Shown here piece after piece: positions 26,975 to 36,937 of a stretch of DNA of 64,000 bases (its first letter is position 1; the number at the start of each line of letters is the position of its first letter). The translations under genes were made by a program, and so were the position numbers. Below the pieces are notes generated by a model that worked only from the letters and a program-made list of their open reading frames with translations, ran no database searches and was not told the DNA's origin. Source of the stretch: Micrococcaceae bacterium Sec5.1 (GTDB taxonomy: Bacteria > Actinomycetota > Actinomycetes > Actinomycetales > Micrococcaceae). Where the stretch lies: NCBI GenBank assembly GCA_039636795.1, contig CP143430.1:1674001-1738000 (forward strand), in the 5' to 3' direction.

Positions 26975-27723
26975 GTGACAACTCGTACCACGACATCCCG
27001 CCCCGTCCAGAAGCCGTGCGGCACGAGTACCGCCGTGCCGACGTCGACCATCACGAAGCCAAAGGCTGGAACCGCAACGAACTTGCCGCACGCGTGGCCC
27101 AGGAACTCACGAACGGCCAGTACGTGAATCTGGGGATTGGGATGCCCACCCTGATTCCCAACTACATTCCCGCAGGTGTGGAAGTGATCCTCCATTCCGA
27201 GAACGGCATCCTGGGCGTCGGACCTTATCCGGCCGAGGACCAGGTTGATCCGGACCTCATCAACGCCGGCAAGGAAACTGTCACCATCAAACCGGGCGCT
27301 GCGTTCTTCGATTCGGCCTCGTCCTTCGGCATGATCCGCGGCGGCCACGTGGATGTCGCCGTTCTGGGTGCTATGGAAGTGGCAGCCAACGGCGATCTTG
27401 CCAACTGGATGATCCCCGGAAAGATGGTCAAGGGCATGGGTGGGGCCATGGACCTCGTGTTCGGCGCCAAGAAGGTGATCGTCATGATGGAGCATGTGGA
27501 CCGCAACGGCAGGCCCAAGATCGTCAAGGACTGCTCCCTGCCCCTGACGGGCAAGGGCTGCGTGGACCGGATCATCACCGACCTTGCCGTGATCGACGTC
27601 GTCAAGGACGAGGGGGAACCGCGGCTGGTCCTTCGCGAGCTGGCTCCCAACGTCACTTTGGACGAGGTCGTGGCTGCCACCGGAGCTGAACTCTTCGAAG
27701 AGGACCAGGAACTCACCGTATGA
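26971..27723 (+). CDS. scoB: 3-oxoacid CoA-transferase, subunit B
   Basis: The 250-residue B subunit holds the catalytic Glu: Glu77 in the SENG motif ([12 protein letters not shown]). It also has VNLGIGMPT and [10 protein letters not shown]. An N-terminal extension of about 30 residues rich in His and Arg precedes the core. The GTG start overlaps scoA by 4 bp, giving equal output of A and B. Confidence 0.94.
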   Translation: MSDNSYHDIPPRPEAVRHEYRRADVDHHEAKGWNRNELAARVAQELTNGQYVNLGIGMPTLIPNYIPAGVEVILHSENGILGVGPYPAEDQVDPDLINAGKETVTIKPGAAFFDSASSFGMIRGGHVDVAVLGAMEVAANGDLANWMIPGKMVKGMGGAMDLVFGAKKVIVMMEHVDRNGRPKIVKDCSLPLTGKGCVDRIITDLAVIDVVKDEGEPRLVLRELAPNVTLDEVVAATGAELFEEDQELTV

Positions 27724-28205
27724 CGCGGGTTGTTGAGCAGCGTGGACTGTACTTCGATGAGCTTGAAGAGGGCGTGATCTACGCCCACAAACCCGGACGA
27801 ACAGTCACGGAGACGGACAACGTCCTGTTCACTACCTTGACCATGAACACCCAGGCGCTGCATCTGGACGCAGCATGGAGTTCAACGCAGCCATTCGGGC
27901 AGCGGCTGATGAATTCCATGTTCACCTTGTCCACAATGGTGGGGCAGTCGGTGACCCAGTTGACGCAGGGCACCATCATCGCCCAGCTGGGCTTGACGGA
28001 TGTCGCCTTTCCCCACCCGCTCTATCACGGGGATACCCTGTACACGGAAACGGTGATCACTGCCAAACGGTTGTCGTCCTCGCGTCCGGGCCAGGGTGTG
28101 GTGACCATGCAACATACTGGCAGGAACCAGGACGGAGTGGTGGTGGCGCTTGCCACGCGGACCTGCCTGATGTGGACCCAGGAAGCATACGCCGCACAGT
28201 CCTAG
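27720..28205 (+). CDS. MaoC-family (R)-hydratase
   Basis: A 161-residue single hot-dog MaoC dehydratase. Motifs include [20 protein letters not shown] at the N terminus and [17 protein letters not shown]. In the M. tuberculosis operon the equivalent (Rv2499c) hydrates 3-methylglutaconyl-CoA to the (R) form of HMG-CoA, or a similar unsaturated acyl-CoA; the same role is inferred here. It overlaps scoB by 4 bp. Confidence 0.88.
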   Translation: MTRVVEQRGLYFDELEEGVIYAHKPGRTVTETDNVLFTTLTMNTQALHLDAAWSSTQPFGQRLMNSMFTLSTMVGQSVTQLTQGTIIAQLGLTDVAFPHPLYHGDTLYTETVITAKRLSSSRPGQGVVTMQHTGRNQDGVVVALATRTCLMWTQEAYAAQS

Positions 28206-28265
28206 GCCGTTTCCGCATTTGTCAGCATTCCAGCAGCCCAGCATTCCAGCAGCAAGGAACCCTTC

Positions 28266-29141
28266 ATGCCTTCTCCCCATTCGTCCCTTCATGGCGCGGT
28301 TACACCGTTCACCATGGGGCCGGCACTCCTCTTTTGCCCCGCTGACCGGCCGGAGCGTTTCGGCAAGGCGGCGGATCGTTCGGACGCCGTGATCCTGGAC
28401 CTTGAAGATGCCGTGGCTCCGGGGGACAAGCAGAGGGCCCGGGGCGCGATCCTCGCGCAGCTCGGATCCGAAGGAGACACTGCTGAGCTGGACCCGAGCC
28501 GCACGATTGTCCGCGTCAACCCAGTGGGCTCCGCGGAATTCGAGAAGGACCTGCACAGCCTGGCGCACACTCCCTACCGCACTGTCATGCTCGCCAAGGC
28601 AGAGAGTGCCGAACAGCTCAGGGCGCTTGAGGGCTACCGCGTGATCGCACTCTGTGAAACGGCCGCCGGCATCGTCAATGCTTCAGTCATCGCCGCGGAA
28701 CCCAACGTGGTTGCCTTGATGTGGGGCGCCGAGGACCTGCTTGCTTCCTTGGGCGGTCTCTCCAGCAGGAACGACGACGGCGGCTACCGGGCCGTGGCCC
28801 TGCACGCACGGTCCGCTGTGCTGCTTGCCGCCAAAGCCGCTGGCAAGGAAGCCATCGACTCCGTGTATGTGAACATCCCCGATCTTCAGGGCCTGGCTGT
28901 GGAATCCCTTGACGCCGTAGCCAGCGGTTTCGGTGCCAAGGCCTGCATCCACCCGAGCCAGGTGGCAACAGTCCGTGAGGCCTACGCACCAACGCCTGAA
29001 GCCGTGACCGAGGCCGCCGAGCTCCTCGATGCGGCATCTGCGGCCGGAACGGGGGTCTTCCAGTTCAAAGGCAAGATGATCGATGGCCCCATCCTCAAAC
29101 ACGCGGAGGCAACACTGCGCCGGGCCCGCCACGCGAAGTAA
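28266..29141 (+). CDS. HpcH/HpaI-type CoA-ester lyase (Rv2498c-like, CitE family)
   Basis: A 291-residue TIM-barrel lyase of the CitE/Rv2498c family. Visible are LFCPADRPERFGKA, DLEDAVAP (metal-binding Glu/Asp), VRVNPVGS, and GAEDLLASLGG. M. tuberculosis Rv2498c is reported to cleave (R)-HMG-CoA in leucine catabolism and citramalyl-CoA in itaconate breakdown; the same place in the operon makes both plausible here. No classical HMG-CoA lyase is present in the window. The ATG follows AAGGAA; it is the last gene of the operon. Confidence 0.88.
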   Translation: MPSPHSSLHGAVTPFTMGPALLFCPADRPERFGKAADRSDAVILDLEDAVAPGDKQRARGAILAQLGSEGDTAELDPSRTIVRVNPVGSAEFEKDLHSLAHTPYRTVMLAKAESAEQLRALEGYRVIALCETAAGIVNASVIAAEPNVVALMWGAEDLLASLGGLSSRNDDGGYRAVALHARSAVLLAAKAAGKEAIDSVYVNIPDLQGLAVESLDAVASGFGAKACIHPSQVATVREAYAPTPEAVTEAAELLDAASAAGTGVFQFKGKMIDGPILKHAEATLRRARHAK

Positions 29142-29182
29142 CAGTTGAACCCCATGTTGTGGAAGAACATGGGGGTCAACTG
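29142..29182 (+). terminator. Terminator of the leucine operon
   Basis: CAGTTGAACCCCATGTT pairs with AACATGGGGGTCAACTG with one mismatch and a 7-nt loop. It directly follows the lyase stop codon and precedes the IS element. Confidence 0.85.
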
Positions 29183-29206
29183 TCACCTCGGCGCGAGGCT
29201 GCAGCG

Positions 29207-31033
29207 CTAGGAGACTGCTGAATAAGCGGGTTGGTGGGGCGGGCGGAACGCCACCAATAGCCGTCTAGCGGCATGTTCTGGTCAGCACCCTTGGGTGCGA
29301 CAACGGGGTCGTTCCGCCCGCTTGCGTTCATTCTGCCTCAGATCCGGAGCGTCATCCAGCGATTTTTTACGGATGGGTCAGGTCCTGCCGGTGGATTATC
29401 GCAGCGCCCATGATCCTTGGTTCTCTGTGAGTCCGAGGGCGAGGAGCCGTCGGAGGTTCAGTCCGGCGATCCGCAGTTGGAGCCAGGCGTTGTTCCGTTT
29501 GATGCCGCGGTGGGGAACGCGTCGGTTGCCGCGGGTGAGCCAGGCGATGGACCGCTCGACCATGGGCCGGTGCCTGCGGTAAGCGTCCCGGAAGGCCGGG
29601 TCCCCGGCGCGTTGACGGTGCTCGCGCTGCAACGCGTCGTGTTCGTGAAGTTCTATTTGGCGTCCCCGGGCTGCGCTGGTGCACCGGTGCCGGAGTGGGC
29701 AGTCGGTGCAGGCGGCACCGAACGTGACCCGCCGTTTGGCAGTGATGGTCCTGGTGAGACCGTTCGGGCAGGTCACGGTGCCGGCTGCTTCATCGACGGT
29801 GAAATCATCGAGGGTGAACCCGCCTTCAACTGCCGGGCGCAGCGGCCAGGGTTTGATCACCGGGGTATGGCCGGTGCCGGCTAGAGCGGCGAGCATTTCC
29901 CCGGAACCGTAGGCCGAGTCGGCCAGGACGTCCACGCTGGTGCCGGCGATCGTGGGATCCGCGCCGATCAGGCGGGCACCGACGGCTCCGTCGCTGTTCT
30001 CCGGTCCGGAGGCCTTGGTCAGCTCCGCGGCGGTGACCAGCCCGGTATCGGGCTCGATGACAATATGGGCCTTGAACCCGTCCTGCTGGCGGGACTGGGT
30101 CTTGTGCGCGTGCCGGGTGTCCGGGTCCACGGTGGAGATCATCCGGTCCGGTGCGACCTTCCGGGCGATACGCCACCGCCCGTCCGTGCCGTCCGAATCC
30201 TCGGCCGGTTCCACGTCCTGCCCCGCGACCAGTGCCAGCAGCGCGTACGCATCGGCGGCTTTGCCGTCCAAGGCCTCGGGATCGACCGCGGCCAGCAGCG
30301 CCAGCGCGTCGGTGACAAGCGCCGAAACCAGGCCGTCCCGGGCAGCCGGGTCATCCCACGCGATATCCGGTTTGCCGGTTCGCGTGTAGTCATACCCGTT
30401 TGCGTGGGTGCTCAGCAGTTCCTGGCCGGCAGGGACGTCACGGCCGAAGCGGCGGATCCCGGCGATCAGTTGCGTGATGGTGTCCTGCCTCGCGACCGCG
30501 TCGTCGAGGACTGTTGAATCCACAGCTCTGCGGCGCTTGCCCTTCAGGATTCCGGTTTCCGCCACGACCTCGGCGATGGCCTCCATGATCCGGTGCGGGT
30601 TCCCCGACCCGGCCAGGCGCCGCCGCCAGTACGTCAGCGTACTCGGGTGGAACGCGATATCCGTCAGCCCGTATCCGCACGCGGCTTTCCAACGCAGATC
30701 GTACGTCAAGCCCTCGGCCGTTTCCCGGTCAGAGAGCCCCTGCAATGCCTGCAACACCAGCACCGAGCCGATCACCGGCGCCGGAACCGACGGCCGGCCG
30801 CGCCGCGACGGAAAGAGATCCTCCATCATTGAATCCGGAAACAGGCGCCCCCGATGCCTGGCCAGAAAAGCGAAGACGCTGCCCGGAGTCAACAACTCTC
30901 CGGCCAGCGCCTCCACATCCAAATACCCGCGTTGCCCGTCCTCGCGTCCCTGCATAAGACCAGTCTTAACCACCAGGCCCACCAGTCCAGCCGACGCGCC
31001 CCACAACCGCCGATTACTTCAGCAGTCTCCTAG
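29207..31033. mobile_element. IS1182-family insertion sequence with CTAG target duplication
   Basis: The 1819-bp body (29211-31029) has imperfect terminal inverted repeats starting with the perfect 12-bp GAGACTGCTGAA. It is flanked by CTAG at 29207-29210 and 31030-31033, a likely target-site duplication, and carries one transposase gene on the minus strand. It lies between the leucine operon and the sugar cluster; the right CTAG holds the stop codon of the Gfo/Idh gene. The ends are intact, so recent insertion is likely. Confidence 0.88.
29396..31006 (-). CDS. IS1182-family DDE transposase
   Basis: A transposase of up to 536 residues; ATG 30955 (519 residues) is an alternative start. It has the N-terminal DUF772-type region, catalytic Asp residues in AVDSTVLDD and VLADSAYGSGE, an insertion with the DCPLRHRC Cys motif, and the catalytic Glu in MVERSIAW near the C terminus. 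The frame is unbroken, so the element may still be active. Confidence 0.93.
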   Translation of the reverse strand: MWGASAGLVGLVVKTGLMQGREDGQRGYLDVEALAGELLTPGSVFAFLARHRGRLFPDSMMEDLFPSRRGRPSVPAPVIGSVLVLQALQGLSDRETAEGLTYDLRWKAACGYGLTDIAFHPSTLTYWRRRLAGSGNPHRIMEAIAEVVAETGILKGKRRRAVDSTVLDDAVARQDTITQLIAGIRRFGRDVPAGQELLSTHANGYDYTRTGKPDIAWDDPAARDGLVSALVTDALALLAAVDPEALDGKAADAYALLALVAGQDVEPAEDSDGTDGRWRIARKVAPDRMISTVDPDTRHAHKTQSRQQDGFKAHIVIEPDTGLVTAAELTKASGPENSDGAVGARLIGADPTIAGTSVDVLADSAYGSGEMLAALAGTGHTPVIKPWPLRPAVEGGFTLDDFTVDEAAGTVTCPNGLTRTITAKRRVTFGAACTDCPLRHRCTSAARGRQIELHEHDALQREHRQRAGDPAFRDAYRRHRPMVERSIAWLTRGNRRVPHRGIKRNNAWLQLRIAGLNLRRLLALGLTENQGSWALR

Positions 31034-32133
31034 GCGCGTACCGGCGTCGAAAGTTCTGCCAGTTCCACCATGTCCGGGCGGCTTACGGTGCTCTGGATGG
31101 CTACCGAGTGTCCTGTCTTGGCTGATTCCAGCACGGACTCCATGACCTCAAGGGCATGGAACGCGAGTTGGCCGCCAGCTCGGGGCTCTTGCCCGGCCGG
31201 TGTAGCTGACAAGTCGGCGATGCCAAAGCCGCGGCCGGCGTCAACGTAACCGGCGGAGACAGGCAGCGTTTTCCACTCCTCGGCTCCCAACTCGAACAGC
31301 TGCACATCGCCGTCGAAGTGGTTGGGATCCGGAACAATGAGCGAACCCTTTTCCCCATGGATTTCGATGTTGGGGCTCTTGGTCTTGACGGCGTCGAAGC
31401 TCATGAACAGCGTCGACAAAGCGCCGGACGCGTGGACCAGGACACCCGTGACGTGGGAGTCGATCTCCACGGGCACTTTTTGCCCCTGGCGAGGACCGGA
31501 ACCGATGGTGCGTTCGCTGCGGGTGTGGCTGGCCGCGCCCACCACCGACGCTACGGGGCCCAGTAACGTGACCAGTGCGGACACGTAGTAAGGGCCCATG
31601 TCCAGCAGCGGCCCGCCTCCGGGCTGGTAGTAGAAATCGGGATTCGGATGCCAACGCTCATGCCCTGCCGTAGCCATGGTGGCTGTCGCCGAAACCGGCG
31701 CGCCAATCAGGCCGTCGTCGATCGCTTTTCGGGCGGTCTGGATACCGGTGCCGAGGACTGTATCCGGAGCGCAGCCCACAATCACTCCCGCCGCGTGGGC
31801 CGCTTCGAGCACGTGCCGGGCCTCTGCCGTGGTTGCTGCCAACGGCTTCTCGCCATAAACGGACTTGCCCGCCGCGATGGCCTTGAGGGCGATCTCAGCA
31901 TGCGCTGCCGGGATGGTCAGGTTGAGGACAAGTTCGACGTCGTCGGCCTCAAGCAGCTCATCCACGGACAAGGCACGGACGCCGTCGTAGGAGTCGGCAA
32001 CCGCCTGGGCGCGGGCTGGATCAAGGTCCGCGACGGCTATGAGGTTGATGGAATCCAGCCGGCGGAAGTTTGTCAGGTATTGGGCGATGATGGCGCCGCA
32101 GCCAATGATTCCAACATTCAGCGGGATGCCCAC
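31030..32133 (-). CDS. Gfo/Idh/MocA-family oxidoreductase
   Basis: A 367-residue NAD(P)-dependent sugar oxidoreductase. The N-terminal Rossmann motif is VGIIGCGAIIAQYL, the family EKPLA Lys is present (YGEKPLAAT), and the C-terminal alpha/beta domain holds GGGPLLDMGPYYVSAL. It probably oxidises or reduces a sugar at C3. GTG at 32133 follows AAAGGGG and overlaps the ThuA gene by 16 bp. Its stop codon lies in the CTAG target of the IS element. Confidence 0.9.
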   Translation of the reverse strand: MGIPLNVGIIGCGAIIAQYLTNFRRLDSINLIAVADLDPARAQAVADSYDGVRALSVDELLEADDVELVLNLTIPAAHAEIALKAIAAGKSVYGEKPLAATTAEARHVLEAAHAAGVIVGCAPDTVLGTGIQTARKAIDDGLIGAPVSATATMATAGHERWHPNPDFYYQPGGGPLLDMGPYYVSALVTLLGPVASVVGAASHTRSERTIGSGPRQGQKVPVEIDSHVTGVLVHASGALSTLFMSFDAVKTKSPNIEIHGEKGSLIVPDPNHFDGDVQLFELGAEEWKTLPVSAGYVDAGRGFGIADLSATPAGQEPRAGGQLAFHALEVMESVLESAKTGHSVAIQSTVSRPDMVELAELSTPVRA

Positions 32134-32819
32134 AGCATGCCCCTTTCGATGATCGTGCGTACGTTGCTGTCCTGGAGGATTTCCACGCGGTGGCCGGGAG
32201 TGGAGACGAAGATTCTTCCCTTGCCCCATTGCCGGGTCCAAATGGCGGGGGAGGTGACCTCACGGTTCCACGGGTCCCATTCGCGGACTTTTTGCGTAGT
32301 GGTCGCTAGGACGTCGATGTAGTCATCGGCCAGAACCCAATACTGCTCGGTGACGAGGTCAAAGTCTCCGATTCCCTGGGTAATGGGGTGCTCGGCCGCA
32401 GCGGGAAGCATGTTCACCGTGTAGGGAACATAGTTATCTGACTGCTCGCCAATCCGTTCGTCCTCATGCTTGCCCGGGTGGCAGGCGAACTGGCCCCCGA
32501 TCAAGTGCAGGTAGTCCGAAGTGTTGCGGTAGGAATCCGCGATCCCGCCGTGCCATCCGGCAAGTCCAGTGCCATTTTCGACGGCGGTGCGGAGCCCCTC
32601 GAACTCGTCTTTTTCGATGGTGGACATTGTCATACACTGCACGATGAGGTCCACCCCGGCCATGTATTCAGTGTCCGCGTAGATTTTGGGGGATTCCTCC
32701 ACCCTGACCTCATAGCCGTTGGCTTTGAGGAAGGGGAGGAACAGTTCGGTCGCCTCAACCGGCTGGTGTCCGTCCCAGCCGCCTCGAACCACCAGTGCGG
32801 TCTTGCTCTTGCTTGTCAT
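32118..32819 (-). CDS. ThuA-domain protein
   Basis: A 233-residue protein of the ThuA (trehalose utilisation) family with a glutamine-amidotransferase-like fold: ALVVRGGWDGHQP at the start and LAGWHGGIADSYR near the middle. In rhizobia ThuA acts with ThuB, a Gfo/Idh enzyme, in breakdown of trehalose and related disaccharides through keto forms. The same pairing is seen here. ATG 32819 follows AAAGGA. Confidence 0.88.
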   Translation of the reverse strand: MTSKSKTALVVRGGWDGHQPVEATELFLPFLKANGYEVRVEESPKIYADTEYMAGVDLIVQCMTMSTIEKDEFEGLRTAVENGTGLAGWHGGIADSYRNTSDYLHLIGGQFACHPGKHEDERIGEQSDNYVPYTVNMLPAAAEHPITQGIGDFDLVTEQYWVLADDYIDVLATTTQKVREWDPWNREVTSPAIWTRQWGKGRIFVSTPGHRVEILQDSNVRTIIERGMLWASR

Positions 32820-32877
32820 GTTTTCCTTTATATTCGTAATCGTCCGGGTGAGTCTGTTGGCTGTTCGAAAATCAGTT

Positions 32878-33888
32878 TCAGCGAGCGGCGAAGGCGGCAT
32901 CGAAAGCTGCAGCCGGGGGACGGATAGCAGCCAGCCGGCGGACCATGTCCAACGCTTCCGGGGCGCCGATCAGCCGGTCCATGCCGGCGTCTTCCCATTC
33001 GATGCTGGTAGGTCCGGTATATCCGATCGCGTTGAGCATCCGGAAAATGGGTTCCCAGTTCACGTCTCCATGGCCTGCGGTGACGAAGTCCCAGCCACGG
33101 CGGGGATCCGCCCACGGTAGGTGGGATCCAAGACGACCGTTGCGTCCATTGAGCTGGCGCACGGATTCCTTCACATGGACATGGAAGATCTTGTCCGCGA
33201 AGTCCTGGAGGAACATCACGGGGTCAAGGTCTTGCCAGATGAAGTGGGAGGGGTCAAAGTTCAGGCCAAAACTGTCCCTGTGCCCGATCGCTTCCAGTGT
33301 GCGTTTGGCAGTCCAGTAGTCGTAGGCGATTTCCGACGGATGGACTTCCAAGGCAAAACGGACTCCTACCTCGTCAAAGACATCCAGAATGGGGTTCCAA
33401 CGGTCTGCGAAGTCCTGGTAGCCGCGCTCGATCATGCCTTCTGAAGCCGGCGGGAACATCGCAACGCACTTCCAGATGGACGAGCCCGTGAACCCCGTGA
33501 CGGTCTTGACCCCAAGCCTTGCCGCCGCACGTGCCGTGGTCTTCATTGCTTCGGCGGCCCGCTGACGGACGCCCTCAGGATCGCCGTCGCCCCACACGTT
33601 TGGTGCCAGGATGTCCCGGTGACGTTCATCGATGGGGTCATCGCACACTGCCTGTCCAGTCAGGTGGTTGGCGATCGCATGGACCGAGAGGTGGTGCTTC
33701 TCCAGGATGTCCAGCTTGCTTTGAAGATACGAGTCGTCCTCGACGATGCGCCGGGGGTCCAGATGATCGCCCCAGCAGGCAATCTCCAAGCCGTCAAAGC
33801 CCCACTCGCCAGCCAGCCGGGCTACTTCCTCAAACGGCAGGTCGGCCCATTGGCCGGTAAAAAGGGTGATGGGTCGGGTCATGTTCAT
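32878..33888 (-). CDS. Sugar phosphate isomerase/epimerase (TIM barrel, IolE-like)
   Basis: A 336-residue AP-endonuclease-2/xylose-isomerase-like TIM barrel. Visible metal-binding and family motifs are [41 protein letters not shown] and FHVHVKE. Related proteins act on keto-sugars as epimerase, isomerase or lyase/hydratase. Upstream GAGAGGA supports ATG 33888. It lies 58 bp before the ThuA gene and 5 bp after the oxidoreductase. Confidence 0.9.
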   Translation of the reverse strand: MNMTRPITLFTGQWADLPFEEVARLAGEWGFDGLEIACWGDHLDPRRIVEDDSYLQSKLDILEKHHLSVHAIANHLTGQAVCDDPIDERHRDILAPNVWGDGDPEGVRQRAAEAMKTTARAAARLGVKTVTGFTGSSIWKCVAMFPPASEGMIERGYQDFADRWNPILDVFDEVGVRFALEVHPSEIAYDYWTAKRTLEAIGHRDSFGLNFDPSHFIWQDLDPVMFLQDFADKIFHVHVKESVRQLNGRNGRLGSHLPWADPRRGWDFVTAGHGDVNWEPIFRMLNAIGYTGPTSIEWEDAGMDRLIGAPEALDMVRRLAAIRPPAAAFDAAFAAR

Positions 33889-33893
33889 TCCTC

Positions 33894-35087
33894 TCAGACG
33901 TTCTGCCAGCGGCTCGCGTTGCCCGCGCTCGCCTCAACCGCGGCCAGCACCTTTTGAACCTGCAAGGCATCAGAGAACGACGGCGTGGGCTGCTCCCCGG
34001 CGCCGATGGCATTCACCAGGTCCACCACCTGGTGGGTGAATCCGTGCTCGTAACCAAGGCCGTGCCCGGTGGGCCACCAATTGCCCGTGTAGGGGTGGGA
34101 CGGTTCGGTGACAATGATCTTGCGGAATCCGGCGTCAGGTTCCAGCGCCGAATCGTAGACCTGAAGCGAGTTCATGTCCTCGAAGTCGAAAGCCAGCGAG
34201 CCCTTGGTCCCGTTGAGCTCCAGGCGCATGGCATTCTTGCGGCCCAAGGCAAAACGAGTTGCTTCGAAGATGCCGATGGTGGCGCCAGCACCGTCGTCGT
34301 GCTTTCCGGCAAACCGGGCGGTGAACAGCGCGGCGTCGTCCACCGTGACCGGCCCCTTGGGGGCGTCCGTCCCGCCGCGACCTCCGAGGCCCACGTAATC
34401 TCCACCCACAGGGCGTTCCTTCACGAAGGTCTCCAGCAGCGCCGAAACGCCGGTGATGGTGGAGCCTGTGATCCACTGTGCGGCGTCGATGCTGTGGGCG
34501 CCGATATCGCCGAGTGAACCGGAGCCGGATTTGGACTTGTCCAGGCGCCACGTCAGCGGCGCATCCGCGTCACTGAGCCAGTCCTGCAGGTATTGCGCCC
34601 GGACGTGGCGGATGTCGCCCAGGCGCCCTTCCTCCATCATCCGCTTTGCCAATGCCAAGGCCGGAGTGCGCCGGTAACTGAAGCCGCACATGGACAGTAC
34701 GCCGCGCTCGGCTGCCGCCTGGGCAACCGCTGTCATTTTCTCCGCCTCTTCCACTGAATTGGCCAGTGGCTTTTCGCAGAGCACGTGCTTGCCCGCTTCC
34801 AAGGCGGCCATAGCGATCTCGGCGTGCGTGTTTCCTGGGGTGCAGATATCGATGAGGTCAATGTCATCGCGTTCGATCAGTCGGTGCCAGTCCGTTTCCA
34901 CCGAATCCCAACCGTACTTGGCGGCGGCCGCACGCACGCCGTCCGGGTTGCGGCCGGCGACGGCGGTCAGTTCGGGTATCAGGGGGAGGTCGAAGAATCG
35001 CGGCGCTGTCCGCCAGGCGTGCGAGTGGGCAGCGCCCATGAAGGCATAGCCCACCATGCCCACGCGGAGGCGTTTGGGTTCTGACAT
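33894..35087 (-). CDS. Gfo/Idh/MocA-family oxidoreductase
   Basis: A 397-residue member, different from the one at 31030. The N-terminal motif is [17 protein letters not shown], followed by [12 protein letters not shown] and [21 protein letters not shown]; the pattern AFMGxAHSxAW resembles levoglucosan/glucoside 3-dehydrogenases and similar enzymes (from memory, not searched). It could open the pathway by oxidising the imported sugar at C3. ATG 35087 follows AAAGGA. Confidence 0.9.
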   Translation of the reverse strand: MSEPKRLRVGMVGYAFMGAAHSHAWRTAPRFFDLPLIPELTAVAGRNPDGVRAAAAKYGWDSVETDWHRLIERDDIDLIDICTPGNTHAEIAMAALEAGKHVLCEKPLANSVEEAEKMTAVAQAAAERGVLSMCGFSYRRTPALALAKRMMEEGRLGDIRHVRAQYLQDWLSDADAPLTWRLDKSKSGSGSLGDIGAHSIDAAQWITGSTITGVSALLETFVKERPVGGDYVGLGGRGGTDAPKGPVTVDDAALFTARFAGKHDDGAGATIGIFEATRFALGRKNAMRLELNGTKGSLAFDFEDMNSLQVYDSALEPDAGFRKIIVTEPSHPYTGNWWPTGHGLGYEHGFTHQVVDLVNAIGAGEQPTPSFSDALQVQKVLAAVEASAGNASRWQNV

Positions 35088-35100
35088 GTGAAGGTCCTTT

Positions 35101-36006
35101 CTACTTGCTGAAGCCTGCGGTAAGACCACTGACCAGCTGGCGGCGTCCGAGGACGTAAATCACCAGGATCGGCAGGGTGCTCAGGACGACGGAGGCAAGC
35201 ACAGCGGGGATGTTGACGCTGAACTCGCCTTGGAAAGTCCACAGTCCCAAGGGGAGGACACGGAGTCCAGGGCTTTGGGTGAGTACCAGCGGCAACAGGA
35301 ATCCGTTCCAGACATGCAAGCCGTTGTAAATTGCCACGGTTACTATCGCCGGGCGGGTCAAGGGCAGCGCCAGCCTCCACATCGTTTGCCAATCGCTGCA
35401 GCCATCCAGGCGCATTGACTCGAACAATTCGTTCGGCACATCGCGGATGAAGTTGGACAGGATCAGCACCGTCAAAGGAATGGCGAATGCAACGGAGGGA
35501 AGCATGATGGCAAGGAGGCTGTCATACAGGTTCAGCCGGATGATCATCAAGTAGATCGGGATGATGGTTGCCTGGAGCGGAATCGCCAAGCCCATGAGGA
35601 ACATGCCGTTGACGAACTTCAGGTATCGGCCGCGACCACGAACTATCGCGAAGGCTGCCATGAAGGAGATCAGAACCGTGGGGATCACGGAGCCGAGTGT
35701 GACGATCACGCTGTTCATGAAATACGTGGTGAAGTTGGCCTCGAGAACCAGCTTGTAGTTCTCCAAAGTAGGCGCCGCCGGGAGGGCCAACGGATTCTGC
35801 CCAAAGTACCCTTCGGAGGTCTTCAGGCTGGTGATGACGATGTAGTAGATCGGCACAATGATGATGGCCAGCCATATCCAACCGCCAAGGCCTCCGGGAA
35901 TGTTCAGCCGCCTGACCCGTGAACCGAGGCTCTGTTTGGCCTTGATGGAGTGGCCTGGGGGAGTGGCTGGAGCGGTTTTCGAATCGCTGCGAAGGACAGT
36001 GCTCAC
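35101..36006 (-). CDS. Sugar ABC transporter permease (MalG-like)
   Basis: A 301-residue inner-membrane permease of the CUT1 family with six helices. The EAA-type loop near the last third is FESMRLDGCSDWQTMWRLALPLTRP, seen by its ends FESMRLDG and LALPLTRP. It pairs with the permease encoded just before it. GTG 36006 follows GGAAGG; the longer open frame overlaps the upstream gene. Confidence 0.93.
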   Translation of the reverse strand: MSTVLRSDSKTAPATPPGHSIKAKQSLGSRVRRLNIPGGLGGWIWLAIIIVPIYYIVITSLKTSEGYFGQNPLALPAAPTLENYKLVLEANFTTYFMNSVIVTLGSVIPTVLISFMAAFAIVRGRGRYLKFVNGMFLMGLAIPLQATIIPIYLMIIRLNLYDSLLAIMLPSVAFAIPLTVLILSNFIRDVPNELFESMRLDGCSDWQTMWRLALPLTRPAIVTVAIYNGLHVWNGFLLPLVLTQSPGLRVLPLGLWTFQGEFSVNIPAVLASVVLSTLPILVIYVLGRRQLVSGLTAGFSK

Positions 36007-36007
36007 C

Positions 36008-36937
36008 TTACAAACCTTCCAATTGGCTGCCCTGCTTGTCCTTGCCTCCAAGGCGCTGGAGGAACAAGGCAAGGACAAGGCCGATGACGACGAGGATGAC
36101 TGCAATGACACTTGCCGGGCCCATCAGGTTGGCCCGGAAGCCGCGCAAGTACATGTCCAGCGCCAGGATGCGGGTGGAGTTACCCGGCCCGCCACCAGTC
36201 AGGACGAAGATGAGGTCGAAGTACGTCAGCGATCCTACGACCATCAGGGTGGATGAGGTGATGATGGTGTATTTCAGCTGGGGAAGCGTGATGTGGAAGA
36301 ACTGCTTAATGATTCCCGCACCATCGATCTGTGCTGCCTCGTACAGGGACTTGGGGATTTGCCGGACACCACCTTGGTAGATGAGTGTGTGGAAGGGCAC
36401 GAACTGCCAGGCGATCACAAAGATGACCAAGCCCAATGCCAACTGCGGGACGCCCAGCCAGTCCTGGGCCAGGAAAGGCAAACCCAATCCCATGGCCAGC
36501 CCAAAGTTAGGGTCCAACAGTGCTTTGTACGCGATGGCAACTGCCGCGGAGGAGAGCAGAAGCGGCAAGAAGTACAACACCGCCAAGGCAGCCCTGTAAC
36601 GCTGTGTGCCGGCCGTGAAGACTCCCAGCAGAAGGCTGATAGGCGTCTGGACCAGCCAGGAGACAATCATGATCAGGAAGGTCAGGCCCAGGGCGTTGTA
36701 CAGTCCGGGGTCGCTGAGAACTGAGGACCAGTTCTCCAGGCCGGCTGCTCCAATGGCGCCGATGCCGTCCCAGTTGGCGAAGCTCAGAACCAGGACACCT
36801 ACCAGCGGCGCAAGCGCGAACACCACGAAGAAGATCAAAGCCGGGACCGTCAGCCACGCAAGCGCAGATTTTTGCTGCCCGGTCTGCTCGATTTTCCGCG
36901 GTGCAGCGGCAGCCCTGTGAGTCGTTGTTGAACTCAT
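36008..36937 (-). CDS. Sugar ABC transporter permease (MalF-like)
   Basis: A 309-residue CUT1 permease with six helices and the EAA-loop region LYEAAQIDGAGIIKQFFHI. It forms the membrane channel with the MalG-like subunit. It overlaps the binding-protein gene by 4 bp. No ATPase is encoded here, so a shared MsiK-type ATPase elsewhere probably drives it, as is usual for actinobacterial CUT1 importers. Confidence 0.93.
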   Translation of the reverse strand: MSSTTTHRAAAAPRKIEQTGQQKSALAWLTVPALIFFVVFALAPLVGVLVLSFANWDGIGAIGAAGLENWSSVLSDPGLYNALGLTFLIMIVSWLVQTPISLLLGVFTAGTQRYRAALAVLYFLPLLLSSAAVAIAYKALLDPNFGLAMGLGLPFLAQDWLGVPQLALGLVIFVIAWQFVPFHTLIYQGGVRQIPKSLYEAAQIDGAGIIKQFFHITLPQLKYTIITSSTLMVVGSLTYFDLIFVLTGGGPGNSTRILALDMYLRGFRANLMGPASVIAVILVVIGLVLALFLQRLGGKDKQGSQLEGL

